From: Galaxea fascicularis
Lineage: Eukaryota > Cnidaria > Anthozoa > Scleractinia > Euphylliidae
Reading direction: 5' to 3'
Length of the DNA stretch: 64,000 nt
NCBI GenBank assembly: GCA_948470475.1
Contig: OX419345.1
Coordinates: 17,403,739 to 17,467,738, forward strand
Numbering within the stretch: the first letter of the stretch is position 1; each line of letters starts with the position of its first letter. Shown here in pieces: positions 34,673-47,033 of the stretch. Made by a program: the position numbers and the translations under genes. The notes below the pieces were generated by a model. It did not search any database. It had not been told where the DNA came from and saw only the letters and a list, made by a program, of their open reading frames with translations.

Positions 34673-36087
34673 AACCTCGTTCCCAGGGCCTTTTCCCTGG
34701 CTTGGGGGCGGGGCGGGAAAAGACCCTGGCATCGGCTGGTCACGTGTCCATCTTACACCCTGAAATCCTGGGTGTAATAAATTAGCGAGTTAGCATAATC
34801 AAAAGTGCCAAAGTCACGATGGCGAAAAAATAAACATTTTGCCGCGCTATTCGACTTGGATCTGCTTTTAATCGTTGTAACTTTCCGCCGTTTTGTTTAA
34901 AGCCACTTCAAGTAAACTGTTTTGAATATTTACTGAAAGGCAAAGATACTGTTGCCGTTCTAACGACTAGCTTTATGGAATTTTAAGTAGAGTTGAGCCG
35001 TTAGACCGTGCTGCGGCAAATTTTTAGAGGTCGTCGTAGGTCTAAGTGATTTCCGCTGTTATCTGCATGTGAGCTCATGTGGCTTCGTTGAGTTTGACAC
35101 CTCTGTAATTTGCCGTGTGTAAATGCATTGTTTAGGCTCATTTCTGTTGCAAGATATGCTTTTTAAGTTTCCAAGTATTGGATTTTTTGAGGGAAAAATA
35201 TGACGCTTTAGTGAGTATATCGTGAACATTTTGCTTACTTGCATTCTATGTTGTGACGCTTGGCCCGACTGTAATTAGAACTGTTTACAAGTACAGTAAG
35301 GGGTAGTTTCTTGTCACGGATATCATATTTGCCCTCGTGTAGCTTTACTTTGAGAAAGACGCTTGTCTAGAGAAATTTTTATGTTTCTTGCCGCTATTTG
35401 ATCGAGCTTATGTTTCTGGAGCCTGAAGTATAGGTTTATTCCTCCTTTGATTGTTCTGGCGCCACAGGATTCAAATGTATACTCGCAAGTCTGTTGACTG
35501 TTTTGCGTCTTGTATATGCCATTGTTCGGCCTACTTCAAAAGATTTACCATAGCACGGTCTAACACCTCAACTCTACTTAAAATTAATACTCCTTAGAAC
35601 ACAGCATGAACTGCCCTTCATAAACACGAGTGAAGCGAAAAAAGGTCGAGTGACCGAACAAAAAACGGCAAATGTATAAATGTCACGAACCGTAGAGGTC
35701 GTGTATGCTAGTTAACCCCATTTTACGCAATATTATTGTCCGCCTTGACAGGCACGAAATCCGGTAGAAGCTGAAACAGCAGAGATTTGCCAAAGCCAGT
35801 CGGAAGAACGGCAACAATATCTTTGTCTTTCAGTAGATATTCAAAACATTTCACTTGAGGTGACTTTAAACAAAACGGTGGAAAGTTACAACGATAAAAA
35901 GCAGATCCAAGTCAAATAGCGCAGACAGTTTCTCCGCCATCGTGACTTTGGCACTTTTGATTATGCTAACTCGCTAATTTATTACACCCAGGATTTCAGG
36001 GTGTAAGATGGACAGGTGACCAGCCGATGCCAGGGTCTTTTCCCGACCCGCCATCAAGCCAGGGAAAAGGCCCTGGGAACGAGGTTG
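34673..36087. mobile_element. Long-TIR element with RecQ-like helicase ends in both arms
   Basis: The termini are AACCTCGTTCCCAGGGCC and its inverse, flanked by the direct repeat CTAACGAAACC (34662-34672 and 36088-36098). The left arm matches the inverted right arm for about 310 bp; a further ~33-bp inverted pair (34981-35012 and 35548-35583) continues the symmetry. Each arm begins with an ATG reading away from its terminus. The right arm (- strand) keeps a Walker A motif typical of RecQ helicases. A central ~535 bp shows no further helicase motif. It looks like an internally rearranged derivative of a helicase-encoding transposon. Confidence 0.65.
35723..35940 (-). pseudogene. RecQ-like helicase N-terminal fragment (transposon cargo)
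   Basis: From an ATG at 35940 the - strand begins MAEKLSALFDLD. After one frameshift it reads CFYRCNFPPFCLKSPQVKCF, then EYLLKDKDIVAVLPTGFGKS, then LLFQLLPDFVPVK, and ends at TAA (35723-35725). TGFGKS is the Walker A loop and LLFQLLP the following helix, as in superfamily 2 RecQ-type helicases. All later motifs (DEXH, III-VI) are absent, so it is a fragment. The left arm has the same protein start from 34819 (+), but the loop has decayed to VAVLTTSFM. Confidence 0.7.
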
Positions 36088-36098
36088 CTAACGAAACC

Positions 36099-36395
36099 TT
36101 CCGACGTTTTCTGAAGAACGCCTCAATTCTCCCGAAGTTTTCCGAAGATCGTCCGAATACTTTTCTGACGATTTCCGAAGATCACCCGAATGCGTCCGAA
36201 GTTTTCCGAAGATCGTCCGAATACTCCCGACGATTTCCAACGGTCAGCCGAATGTCTCCGAAGTTTTCCGAAGATCGTGCAAATACTTCCGATGATTTCC
36301 GACTTACGAAAGTCAACCAAACACTTCCGAAGCTTTCCGAAGATCATCTGAACACCTGCGGTGATCTCCGAAGATCACCGGATATTTTCAATGCT
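36099..36395. repeat. ~64-bp minisatellite built on 'ccgaagttttccgaagatcg'
   Basis: About four and a half imperfect units start near 36132, 36198, 36257 and 36327, each beginning 'ccgaagttttccgaagatcg' or a close variant. The open frame through it (36027-36446) is repeat translation. Confidence 0.8.
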
Positions 36396-36477
36396 TCTCC
36401 AAGTTTCGGAGCCTCGGTAGTCAATGTATGGGCTGAGGCTTTATAAGTAGTCTATTTTTTCAAGTGTATTATTAATA

Positions 36478-36594
36478 AGTAATCACGTGATTTTTCTCGT
36501 GCAACTTGGAATAAATAATTTAAGCACTTGTAAATTTTTTCAAAGACCACAAATTGCACTCGCCCTACGGCATCGTGCAATTTTGTTAGTCTAA

Positions 36595-36629
<35 letters not shown>

Positions 36630-36660
36630 GTCGAAATCATGTGATTACCGATACAAATTT
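36478..36660. mobile_element. Foldback MITE
   Basis: Arms 'gtaatcacgtgatttttctc' ... 'gcaacttggaataaataa' (36478-36555) and their inverse (36580-36655) pair over about 75 bp. A neighbouring block at 36440-36477 (containing 'tcaagtgtattattaat') is inverted relative to 34405-34435, suggesting an outer element that encloses the minisatellite and the RecQ-bearing insertion. Confidence 0.6.
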
Positions 36661-37870
36661 CACTCCACTTATTATATATCAGTTCACCCGCCGTCAGCGG
36701 GCTTCTGAAAATGAACAGATCGCTCTTCTTGTTTCACCCTGACTACATCTTTTTAGGTTCAGTGGTATAACCGGTTTAAGTTTATTTGTAGCTATGGTAT
36801 TCCGGTTTAATTTTTATTTTGGCTGTTATTTTTTCCGGCTGTCTTTTTTTTCTCTTTTTTTCTAACACACTTTTTCTGAAATTTACGAAATTGCAATTTC
36901 AAATTCGTCATCAGCTATTTGTTACCTGGTTATCACCTAATTATTTCTTTTTGGTTAGGATAATAGAAGTTCAAGTCTACAATAAAAGTTCCATTATTGG
37001 ACCTGCGCCCATTTACTCTCGACCCGCGACCCGCGCCGTTTAGATTTTCACTTAATGTAGGGTATTACCATTAAAATGAGCTTATGAGCTTTTGAGTTTT
37101 GAACTCCACAAATCCATTTAAAATAATTCAGCTGTCTTCCGTAAGTCCAAATACAAATGTACAGTGAAACCCAACAGGAGAAACGACCTTTTTATAGGGG
37201 TGTTTTCAACTTTTTAGCGCCGCATCGACAAAACTATCTATTGATAAATTTGCTAATTAAAACGCCCGTCATAACGTAGCTCTTAATATTAGGAAATAAG
37301 CAGGAATCGTAGTCGATCGAAAAAGTCCAAAATTTGTTAAAGAACCTGATGTCGTCTTCGCCGTGTTGTCTACTTCGTTGTGTTGCTCTGATAACGTGGA
37401 TGTCAATCGAGTCGATCTATGTTTTGAAAATTTCAGGTGTTCAATGAAACTGATAACATGAAAGTTATTGAGTTGCAATCTTCTTCAGCACTGTTCGTTA
37501 GAGTAAACTGTCATGCTATTTCGGTCGCCTGTGAAATGCTAAAAAATGTCAGGAAAAAACCAAAAACAATGAAGCAGTTTATTTACTTAAGGCTGTGTTA
37601 CTGCACTGAGACAAATTTCTGTCTTTTTCAGTGAGGGATGGCAAGGATGGAAATTGATTGCCTTTTAAAGAATTCAGCCTACATTTTTCAAATTTTCGCA
37701 TGTCACCTTGAAGCCCTGGCCAAGAATGTACTATGGATGACTTTTCCTGCAAAAATCGATTGATACCTTTCTAAACCCTTTCAAGGAATTTTTTTTGGCA
37801 TGAGTAAAGGTCAGCAAGTAGCATTTCTGTGTAGTTTTGGCCGGAAAACAGCACAACCTCCATGACAGAG
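36661..37870. other. Stretch with no recognised feature
   Basis: No exons with paired splice sites, transposon ends or RNA genes were recognised. Confidence 0.4.
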
Positions 37871-38040
37871 CCCCTTAAAGTTGTACACGGTTATTCTTAG
37901 TTGTGCGGAGTGCCTGAATAAAGTCCTTTGATGTTGTCACAGTGTGTCCTACAAGGTGGACATACCAAGTTTGACTCAGTGGATGAAATCTGTAAGTGTG
38001 ACCATTCGAATGAGCAGTACTTTGTGGACAAAAAGTGTTT

Positions 38041-38325
38041 GTTCGTTTTAGTTGGCTTAGGAAGTACATTTTTTCCTCTTTTTTTGTCCAAAAAGCTCAT
38101 AACCCTTGAGTTGTCCTTTTACCAAAACTGCTGTTTGATTTTAATTGCCTTAGCAAATACACGTTTTGCATTTTTTTGTCCAAAATTTGACTTTGGAAGC
38201 ACACAACCCTTGTGTTATCCTCTTTCGAAAAGTGCTGGTTGGTTTTAATTGGCTTAAGAAGAAAAACTGATTTTTTCATCCCTTTGGAAGCTCAAAAACC
38301 CTTGTATTATCCAGGCTGTTTGGAT
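38041..38325. repeat. Three tandem ~95-bp units
   Basis: Each unit has 'tttaattggctta', a T-rich run, 'ttttgtccaaaa' (first two units) and 'aacccttg.gttatcc'. The units begin near 38041, 38133 and 38237. A copy of the degenerate ~105-bp repeat lies immediately upstream (37930-38030). Confidence 0.65.
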
Positions 38326-38708
38326 ATTTGATTACAGGTAGCATGGAAACCTGAACAACCACCTGCCACAAAGGCTCTTCATGGAAGTCAAAATCTTTCT
38401 GTCAAATTTGATCATTCAGAATAGAAAAAACAGTACAATTAAGGACATTTTACTTCGTATGCAAATCTTCAACGTTCCTACGTGTTCGCCTCTAATCGAA
38501 AATGACGTGAGTAACTACAAAAAAAGATAGCCTGTCGGCAAAATAGCTCGAACAATTAAAAAAAGTCTAAAAACTTGGAATGTCATGTTAAGCAATTCAC
38601 AAATCGGTCATTTTTCGAAAGCGACATTTTTTTAGTGAACCATTTTAAATCTCATATTTAAAGGCTAAAGAAAATAACGTACGAATCGAACGTACCAGGT
38701 ATCTAACT

Positions 38709-38798
38709 TTTAATTGGCTTGTCCTTCAGTGGCTTGTTCTTTGCTTTTCCTTTTGTCATCTCTCTTTCTTCGGAACAGCAACGTCATTACACGGCCTG
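38709..38798 (-). CDS. Candidate terminal exon, basic C-terminus
   Basis: After TGTTTCAG on the - strand, one frame reads RVMTLLFRRKRDDKRKSKEQ then ATEGQAN and a stop. The phase left by the exon at 39567-39638 would instead give a short MPCNDVAVPKKER ending. The frame, and even the exon, is uncertain. Confidence 0.22.
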
Positions 38799-39566
38799 AA
38801 ACAAAGCAGTAACTTGTTTAAACTAAGGCAGAGCTGTTAGGGTCAACTCTGGTTACATTACAAATTTGATAGGACATAATTAATCGTTAAAAACTGGGGA
38901 ACAATTTAAATGCCAAAAAAGAGCAAACCAATAACAACTTAAGGGGGCATTCCAGTGAAATGCCTCGTTGTCCGTAAATTTCAGCTCATTTACTTTAAAA
39001 TCTCGCCTCGATTTCACTGAATCGAAAATTGGCTCCATTAGGTTGGAATCCTTGCTACAGTAACATTTTGTGAATTTCTTGATTATTTTGGGATTGTTTT
39101 GAAGGAATAATAGTTGGGAGGAGGAGATGGGGGAAAGCTGGAACATATTGGATTTGAAAGTGGTTGAAAATTAAAATTTAAAGTGAATAATAAGTAGACA
39201 AAGGCCAGATAGTTCGCCACCACAACAAGGTGCCCCTGAGCCCATTGGCATTGTTTATGCATGTGTATATCCTTTTATACCCTTCTTTTTTTCATTATCA
39301 GTTCACCCCATTTACCCACAAATTCAACTAAGAATACCCCCTTAAGACCACAGTTTCTAACACGACCAGTTTTTCAGCGTTTTGTCCACTCAATATGGTG
39401 CAAAACTGTCAAACAAAGAAAAGCCAGCGATGAATGGTACAAAAGCTGAAGTATTTCCAGGAAGGAAACGTGCTTTTATTAAGCACCTACTAACGCTCAA
39501 ATGTTGATAAGACGCTGTTGTTTATGTTGACATCAATGACGACGAAAGGGATTGGTTTTTACTTAC

Positions 39567-39638
39567 ATGAAGTAGTATCCCAGTTCTTTAGCTATGTTGT
39601 CTGTGTTGTTTCCTCTTGTAAAGACCCTTCCAGAAATC
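39567..39638 (-). CDS. Candidate internal exon of an unidentified small gene
   Basis: On the - strand GCCATCAG|G opens a frame ISGRVFTRGNNTDNIAKELG followed by YYF, ending at a strong donor (CAT|GTAAGT). A possible upstream coding end (...FLRFFA, donor GAG|GTAATT near 40016) joins in phase but has no start codon in that frame. A possible terminal exon lies at 38700-38798. The product was not recognised. The splice signals and protein-like composition are the only support. Confidence 0.3.
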
Positions 39639-40587
39639 CTGATGGCAAAACGATGTTTTAAATCATTATGCAATATGTATATAAAGTCCAATAAACTATA
39701 ATGAAGGCTTAAAATCATGAGAAGTCTTAATCGATGGTCTCCACGCCGCAGTTTAGTGGATTCGCTAAATTTTTATATCAACAAACACTCCGCTATGTTT
39801 AGATCGAATCAGCGCCCAAGCTAGTTTTTCAGCCTGCAAATTGACTCTCATAACAAGAAATAAAAAGAACAGAACAATTGTGTACTTAAATGATGTAGCG
39901 AAACAACCGATACCGCAGTTAACTCATATGTCTGTAGGTTAACTAGCTTTCCAATATTTCCTGTCATCACAACATTTTAAAGAAATACAAGGCTATTTGC
40001 TAAAATTAATTACCTCGCAAAGAAACGAAGAAATCATGACGTTTGCCCTGTCGGCAGCTCGTGCTTCAACCTTCGTCCAGAAAGCTAAGTTTCCGCAACT
40101 TATGGCTGGTTTGTTCACAGCAGACACCCTCAACGTTAAAGCACCAACAAGAAAGGTTCGTTATTTCACAGCTCAGCATATCTAGCTAAAGGAAAAAGCT
40201 CTAGGTCGCTTGCGGGAAGCCATGTTGAACTTCTGTACCTGTCGCATACAGGTAGAAGGTGACGGTAAAATATGAATAATGAGGAAATTTGCAATTCAAA
40301 TAGAGAAATGTCAATCGCGTGCAAGGATTCTTTAGCTAACTTTATTTTAGCCTTGTCGTGGTTCAGCATATACTAACAACATCTTTCTTCCTCTTTTACC
40401 ATGCAACCACGACGTGCATAAATCTGACAAACGGGAGCTAAAGCCCATAGCAAATGATATAACACAAAGGCTCTGTATCTCTCATCGCGATAACCGACTC
40501 ACCCCTCACAAACGGTCCTTGTGAAACAGGTCACAAACGTTCATTCAACTGAATAATCTAAAAAAAAAGTTTCTAATCGGACTACTG

Positions 40588-40913
40588 CAGGGACCGCACT
40601 GAGGGAGGGGCCGGGGGGGAGGCAAGGCCGCATCCCCCCTTTTTTGTGGAAAAAGTAATAAATCAAGTAAAGTACACTTCCGATTTCACGGATATGTGTG
40701 GTTGGCTACAGCTGGTGGACCTCGCGGGAAGACATCCAAATTTATGATTGGTCCGTTGCCATCTTAAGTGTGACGGAACATGTCTAATGAATACACTAAG
40801 TTAGATGCGTTTTTACCATGTTTAGAGTCAGCCCCCTCCCCCCCCCGCCCTTGTCCTCAATTGAAGAGGCGGGAGTGGCCCCTGCACTTCAGGAAACTAC
40901 ACCGCGGGCCCTG
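40588..40913. mobile_element. Possible hAT-like MITE
   Basis: The ends CAGGGACCGC and GCGGGCCCTG are inverted with one mismatch, and the sub-terminal parts are G-rich and C-rich in mirror fashion. No convincing 8-bp duplication was found, so the boundaries are tentative. Confidence 0.35.
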
Positions 40914-41099
40914 CACTGATGACTGATTAAGGCACTCCCGCGGTCCTCAGAAAAGGAAGAAGCCGAATGTGTCTATAATTTCTTAAGTCACTTTTTAGAC
41001 TGAGTCTCGGTCATAACAACAGAGAACTCACAGAGGCTACGCTGACTTCAATCAAGAAAATGCTTAGTACTCAATCTATCAATATATAAAATTAACTTC

Positions 41100-41660
41100 T
41101 ATGAAGTTTCAGCTAATGCTGTTCGGAGGCAGTTGCGTGATCTTAGTAATCAGATTGGCCCCAATTTGCAGCCAGTTTTTGTAAGCAGGAAATTAGAACA
41201 GGTTCTCAAATCTAAAGAAGCCAAGCCGTCAATTGTCAATCAGCAATGCATTGTCTACCATTTTGTATGTGATCTGTGCATGCAGATTATGTCGGCTACA
41301 TAGCTCGACACCTTTTTCAACGTGTTGATGAACACAAGAATTCGGCAATCGGCAAGCATTTTCATGAAGCGCGTGGGAGGAGCGATTTGTTGAATGAGGG
41401 CCATTTCAAGATTATGAGAAAGTGTCAAGGCAAATTTGATTGTTTAGTGTTTGAAATGCTTTACATCAGGAACTTCAAACCTAATTTGAACTTTCAAATG
41501 GACTCCATACGTGCGGAACTTTTTGTTTAACTTGTAAATTATTCTTCTCTCTTATTGTTTGTCTTAGTATTCATAGATCTCAGTTTTATGAATTTTTGAC
41601 TTGATATTGACGTTACGTTAACGTCGAAACGTCGTCGACTTTTATTCAACTTTTTTGCTT
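41100..41660 (+). mobile_element. Penelope-like element 3' remnant (GIY-YIG region)
   Basis: An open segment (VRRQLRDLSNQIGPN ... FVSRKLEQVLKSKEAKPSIV ... CIVYHFVCDLC) leads by a one-base frameshift to the frame 41276-41530: DYVGYIARHLFQRVDEHK, SAIGKHF, KCQGKFDCLVFEML, IRNFKPNLN, DSIRAELFV. This is the arrangement of the GIY-YIG endonuclease C-terminus of Penelope-like retroelements (an aligned VGYxxR segment, His-rich KH region, conserved E, and K-P-LN ending). The trailer 'acgtcgaaacgtcgtcgact' is typical of these elements. It is 5'-truncated and frameshifted, so not active. Confidence 0.7.
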
Positions 41661-42550
41661 TTTAGATCTTAGAATGTTTTTAGAAATGTTCTGTCGCAAT
41701 TTTGTATTGTCAAATGTTTCCATAAAATGCCTATTGACAATATGTATCCTATATTATTGTCTATTATCGTACTTTCTGTGCCTTCAGCCGCATGCAAGTA
41801 CAATATCCAACTTCCTTTAGTACGTGTCCGAAATATTGAAAAATTTTGTTTTAAATCTAAACATAAGTACGCAGTTTAGAAACTATTCTTAAACTAATTC
41901 AAAGCGGTAACTCTCTGCAAGCAGACTCAACTAAACTCTCGTGCGCACTGCATGAACTGTTTCAAATAGAACTGTCCTGATAAATTTAACAGATAATTCC
42001 CACTTTATCAGTAGATTGAACTGAGCGGTTTAGATTTGGACAGAATACTTCATATCACTGTCACTCCTAAGCACTGCAAACGTCCAAGGCGTCTTTTTGT
42101 TGTCGAAGCAGAACCAATTAATGTCAGCGAAACAAGTAGACCATTTTAGTTTTGTCGAGACTTTTCTAGTATCGTAGTTGCGATGATTCCAGCGTTTAGT
42201 GGTAAAAAGGCAATCACCACGTCATGTCAAGAATAGAGACTTTAAGCACCGAGGGCAGATGCCTGCAGTGAGCATGAGTTGATAGAACATACTATGATTG
42301 ATTTAAAATGCTGTGTCAGTTTATCAGCTGATCTGATTAGGATAAGCCAGCGCTATGGATTTATCAAATCAGTTGATTAAATCAACATTTCTTGTTACGC
42401 CACCAGTGATACAGTTTCACAGTTTCTTTAGAGACGAGCCCTATGTAAATTAAGGGGGGACCGATATTGATATTAAACAGTAAAGACGGTTGATATTCAG
42501 ACTCTAGATCTCCTGAAAATAAACCTGTAGCCTTCAGAAATATTCTTGGT
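41661..42550. other. Stretch with no recognised feature
   Basis: No gene, RNA or transposon end was recognised. Confidence 0.4.
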
Positions 42551-42556
42551 TTTCAG

Positions 42557-42676
42557 TCACGTGACCAGCGGCCATATTGATTCAATGAAACAAAAGAAAG
42601 TATTTGCATAAAAATAGACTTCAATTCCCAGAGGGTTAGCCTTGTGGCACCAACATGGCCGCCGTGACGTCACATG
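42557..42676. mobile_element. Small palindromic element
   Basis: 'gtcacgtgaccagcggccat' and, inverted, 'atggccgccgtgacgtcac' bound an AT-rich 75-bp core. The match is imperfect, so this may be a decayed MITE. Confidence 0.4.
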
Positions 42677-44311
42677 CAAACCAGCAATTTTGTTCATTGT
42701 TTTGATATAATTTGGTATCAAACTATTCATTTAAGTTAATTTTTAGCCAATGTTTATAACGGCAAATTTAAAAAGACTGCATCACGAGTTTTGGTATTAC
42801 TTGAACGGACCATAAGAGATTCTTGTACTGATGAAAATCGAAAATACCACTAAAGTTTTGTTTGAAATTACTCTCCTAGTGTAGTGAAATTGTTAGTAAA
42901 TGTCCCTGGCTTTGGATGCTGCCTACTGTTTTTCAAGTCTCAGCCCTATATTCCGCAGTAAGAGCCATTGTAAAATCGATTTTGCTTTGCTTTCATTTCA
43001 AAAATCGACTCTATGTTGTTTTGTTGGAGTGCTAATTGTAAATGACTATGATGACTATAATACCCAATACATAGTCCCTTGAACCCTTTAAAATGTAATA
43101 TCAGCATGTACTGGGGGTATTCTCCACACTGTTCTCCATACATTTTCTATGGTACTGTGTGAGGAGAATTTGTTAAACAATCGAGACCTCTGTTACTTCT
43201 TGATCACTTCTTGTTGATCACTTCCTTTTTTCTCACAACCTAAAGCTAAATTCAGTGATATTTTATTCCAAGTTTCAAGTTAAAACATTAGGGTAATTAT
43301 GCCAAATTTTCTTTCTTAGTAACATCTGTTCAAAGCGCTTCAATTTTCCCGCCAAAAAACTTTGAAAAAATACGGGCGCTCAAAATACGCATGCGCCAAT
43401 TAAAAACAAAATCAAGTGCAATATATTCTAAGTCTTGTTAGTCTTCCAATAATTGCTGTATTTAATAATCAATAAAGGTGCAACAAATGTTCTGTCTTTG
43501 TCCTCTTTATTCTACTATTAAAAGTAGTAATCATCAATAAACAATCGATTCTTTTTGTCTACTTTAATAACTTAATTGAACATCAATTACATAATTTAAG
43601 TATCTGAAAAAAATGAAATTATCTCAAAAATGTGTTCAAATATATACTAAGTCTTTTGGCAGGAAAATTTGACCAAATTTGCACAGCGTTTCCCCTGGCA
43701 ACTTTTTTTGTCAAAAAAATTGAATGGAATACGCCTTCAAAGTTTTTCCGCCAAAAACTAGTAAACTCGTGCATGGAGAACAGTTACGCTTCGACCATGA
43801 TTCAATACTGTGGCGTTTTTATTTTCCAAAGTAGGGAGCTGTTGATTGCTATATGAATCAAATCAATGAACCTTTCCATTCAGATTTTAGATAAACATGC
43901 GAAATTCTAGTATCTCCGAAAGTTTGAAACTAAAGTATTAATTCAGAAACAAAATACCAAGAGTTGTCTGCAGCATTTGTAGGACAGTTTCAAAGTTTGA
44001 AATGGTTAGAATGTCTCCATATGAATTCTTGCAAGCGTTTTATACTGCAAAATCCACGTGAATTCGAAACGCTTTGATTTTGGCCAAGTACGTGTGTGAA
44101 ATTGATGTTTCATTCAATAATCACTTTTATGCCCCATTTGAATTCCTGTAAGCGTTTTATACCTCAAAAATAGTCGACTTTTTAGAAACAGTATATCTAG
44201 GAAAGTAATTCGAAAGGATTTAATTTCGATCAACTACGAGTCTAATTACTTGCTTTTGAAATCCTTTTTTAGTTTTCATAACTGATCTGTTCAACCCTGT
44301 CTTTCGACCCT

Positions 44312-44960
44312 TAGGCCCTGCTTACAAGCAGGCGGGGTAACCCTAGTGCTAGGGTTACCCTAGCAAACAGGTCAAAGATAGCCCGGGTTTACAAGCAAAA
44401 TTTCACAGGTACACCCGGGACAACTTACTGTTGCAAACAAAATGGCCGACAAGAGAAGAGTTCTGCTAAGAGCTTCGATTCTCCTATATGTACAGCCTGT
44501 TGTAGCTGTTTTTCGAGTGTTATGGAATGCTGTTATGTTAGCTTCTTATTTCTAGACAACGACAACAAGTTGCAATGTTAAACGCGACCCTGGAATGATA
44601 CATCACTCGCTCGAACGAAGATGTGAACGGGAGATCAGAAAGATTCGACGCCGAAGAAGTTTACGAAGGAAACGTGGACGTACAGATCAGTGGTGGAGAA
44701 ATTTATTCGAACGAAGGATGCTTAGCTACCTTGCCTTGGCAATGTTTTCTGTTTCTGAGAGAAAAGGAAGATTATAACGCCTTGAGCATCGCGTTGCACT
44801 GGGTCCGCCATGATGGCCGTTTGTTGTCAACATTCAAAGGGTCTTGAAACAATTAAAACGTTGCCCGGGTAAGCGAGTTATCCCTAGCAGAGCGTTTACA
44901 AAGCAGCTAGGGTTACCCTGGCGCTAGGGTAACCCTAGTTCTCAGGTTACCCTCAAAGTT
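44312..44960 (+). mobile_element. PIF/Harbinger-like remnant with transposase N-terminal fragment
   Basis: The ends carry repeated 'agggtaaccctag' motifs in both orientations and start with GGCCCTGCTTACAAGCAG. Inside, a + strand frame from ATG at 44441 (MADKRRVLLRAS) runs into a stop. It reappears at 44595-44777 with RRRSLRRKRGRTDQWWRNLF, resembling the basic N-terminus and W-rich motif of Harbinger transposases. No DDE domain is present. The right boundary and target duplication are unclear. Confidence 0.45.
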
Positions 44961-46940
44961 TTATTTCAGCCTTCCACATTCCTCTCAATATTTTTTCGAC
45001 ACAAAACCGCGTGGAAACTGGGTTCTATCAATAAAACTGAACAAATTCTTTTTAGGGAATGTGCTCACCTTAATTAGTTGTGCTTCGAGGCAGATCGATC
45101 GATTTGTACGCAGTTTCCAGCTTTCTCTCTGCTTGGCCCTTGTGCAAACATATGTCCTTCCATGAAGGTTCGGTAGAAGGTCGCCCGTTCACATCCACAG
45201 CTTAATCATCTTTGGCATTGCTTCCTGAGATACACGAATATGGGTTAGACATTACAGGCCAATCACTGAGAAGCACGCTACAAATTAGACGCATTTCTTG
45301 TTTGCACGCTTTTTATCCAGCAGCCGAAAGGTGCATAAAAAACGAATTTGTTACCTGACAACATTGATACTTGGTCGAGGAAAGCTTTGGTTTTCCGAAC
45401 AAATCATGACGAAAGATTTACTTAACGTGGTAAATGAAACAAGTGATCGGTCGACCAGAGTAGATAGCAAAAACATAAGTCGTGATCGATATGTCGACAG
45501 AGATCACAGTGGAACAAAAGTAAAATTTTCTTTCCCATTGAATCATTATATTGTTAAAATAACCGAAATCAAAGTATTCTTACTTAGTTATTTTTTGCAC
45601 GGTTTGTGTATATACACATGTCTTAGCAAGGCAAAAGAGTACCTCGTATTCTTCAGAGATCGATAATAAAGTGATAAAACTACTAAAATTCTTCAAAATA
45701 TATGACGATGTCTTGCGATTTTGTAGGATATTTAAAGGGTAATTATCCCTGAAAAAATTCCTGGTTACCCCCCAAATTTCCTTTCGGACCCCAGCCCTTA
45801 CCACGCCCTTCTTTTCCCGCATACCATAATTCTTCTATATGGCCTCCCTCAAGACGCCCCCAACCCCCCCCCCCCCTCCCTCTAATATACGCCACACACA
45901 CAACAGAGTGCACTACAGTTGTCAGTGATTTATCGTTTATGGTTTGACATTTTCTTTTAGAAAATGATCTTCCCTCAACACAGGGTGTTAAAAGGAGTGG
46001 GGTCCAATCACGAATCACGACCATATTTTTTTCTCAGATCACGTGTGTTTTATAGCATTTTACGAATCACGAATTTTGAGTTGACAACACAGAAAACGGT
46101 AATCGGAAATTATTCGACTGAAGTGGCACTTAATATCAAATTTAAACGACACACGTTTGAGATTGCGAAAAAATGAAAAAATATATTTCCCAAAAACCGT
46201 CAAAGTATTAATAAACCAGGTATTTACCGTTTAATTCTTACCGGGAATTTTGTATGAAAGATTACACCAAAGTTCTGGAAGGAATTAATTTACACAGAGC
46301 ATTACCCAAACATTGTAGAAATCAGTTGTGCAGGTCCATGAGGCAGTAGAGTAGCAAGCACGAAGAATGAACAGTATTCAACTTTTATTTCTCTTACTCA
46401 GTGCACATGCCAACATTTTACGATGGTTAACCATGAATAAACTTCGTCATAAACAATTGGATGTGGTTCCTCTTAGATATAATTAATTTTTATAACACCG
46501 TGATCCCCAAAAAATAATGAATTTAGCTTCTCTTTTAAGTTCTTATTATTCAAAATATATTATTGTTATTTCTCAAGTGAAATGAACATGCACCTCATAT
46601 TATAAAGTGAAAATAATGACTGACTTGAATGCCATTGTGGGTCTACAAGATGCCACATTTATCACTTTGGGCATCTCCTGATATGTTTTATTTCCATCGG
46701 CCTATATACCACAATTTAAAGGCTAGAAGAGTGAAACTATGACAGAAACCAGGAGTGGTTTAATCAAAACTGATCTGGACAACGTTTCTGGCCCTGAGAA
46801 TTATTTCCGGTTCACTAACACAGTCACTTGCTTTCTATGGGAAAAGGTTCAGCAAATAGCAAGATAATAACAAATACATTGGGTTACTTTGCTCAAAAAC
46901 TTCCCAGCAAATGGTAAGAAATAAACCTAAGAATAAGGAA

Positions 46941-47033
46941 GGTTCATTTCTTCGCAAAATGTCTGTGGGTTTTATGGTCTAGAAAGTTACTTTCTGGACC
47001 ATAAAACCCACAGACATTTTGAGAAATGGACCC
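46941..47033. repeat. 93-bp near-perfect palindrome
   Basis: Arms of about 45 bp meet at 'agaaagttactttct' and contain 'aaaatgtctgtgggttttat' and its inverse. It lies about 340 bp downstream of the ChaN-like stop codon, so it could form a hairpin in a long 3' UTR or be a foldback insertion. Confidence 0.75.

Noticed and set aside
36027..36446. 139-codon + strand frame
   Set aside because: It starts in a transposon TIR and runs through the 'ccgaag' minisatellite.
39997..40185. Plus-strand 62-codon frame
   Set aside because: It is protein-like, but the opposite strand is also open over the same bases. No splice partner or family supports it.
44595..44847. Arg-rich frame as an independent host gene
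   Set aside because: It lies between mirrored AGGGTAACCCTAG ends and carries a Harbinger-like W-rich motif, so it is better read as transposase remnant.
45298..45666. 122-codon + strand frame
   Set aside because: It has a non-ATG start and no recognised motif. A possible donor near 45520 lacks a convincing upstream exon.
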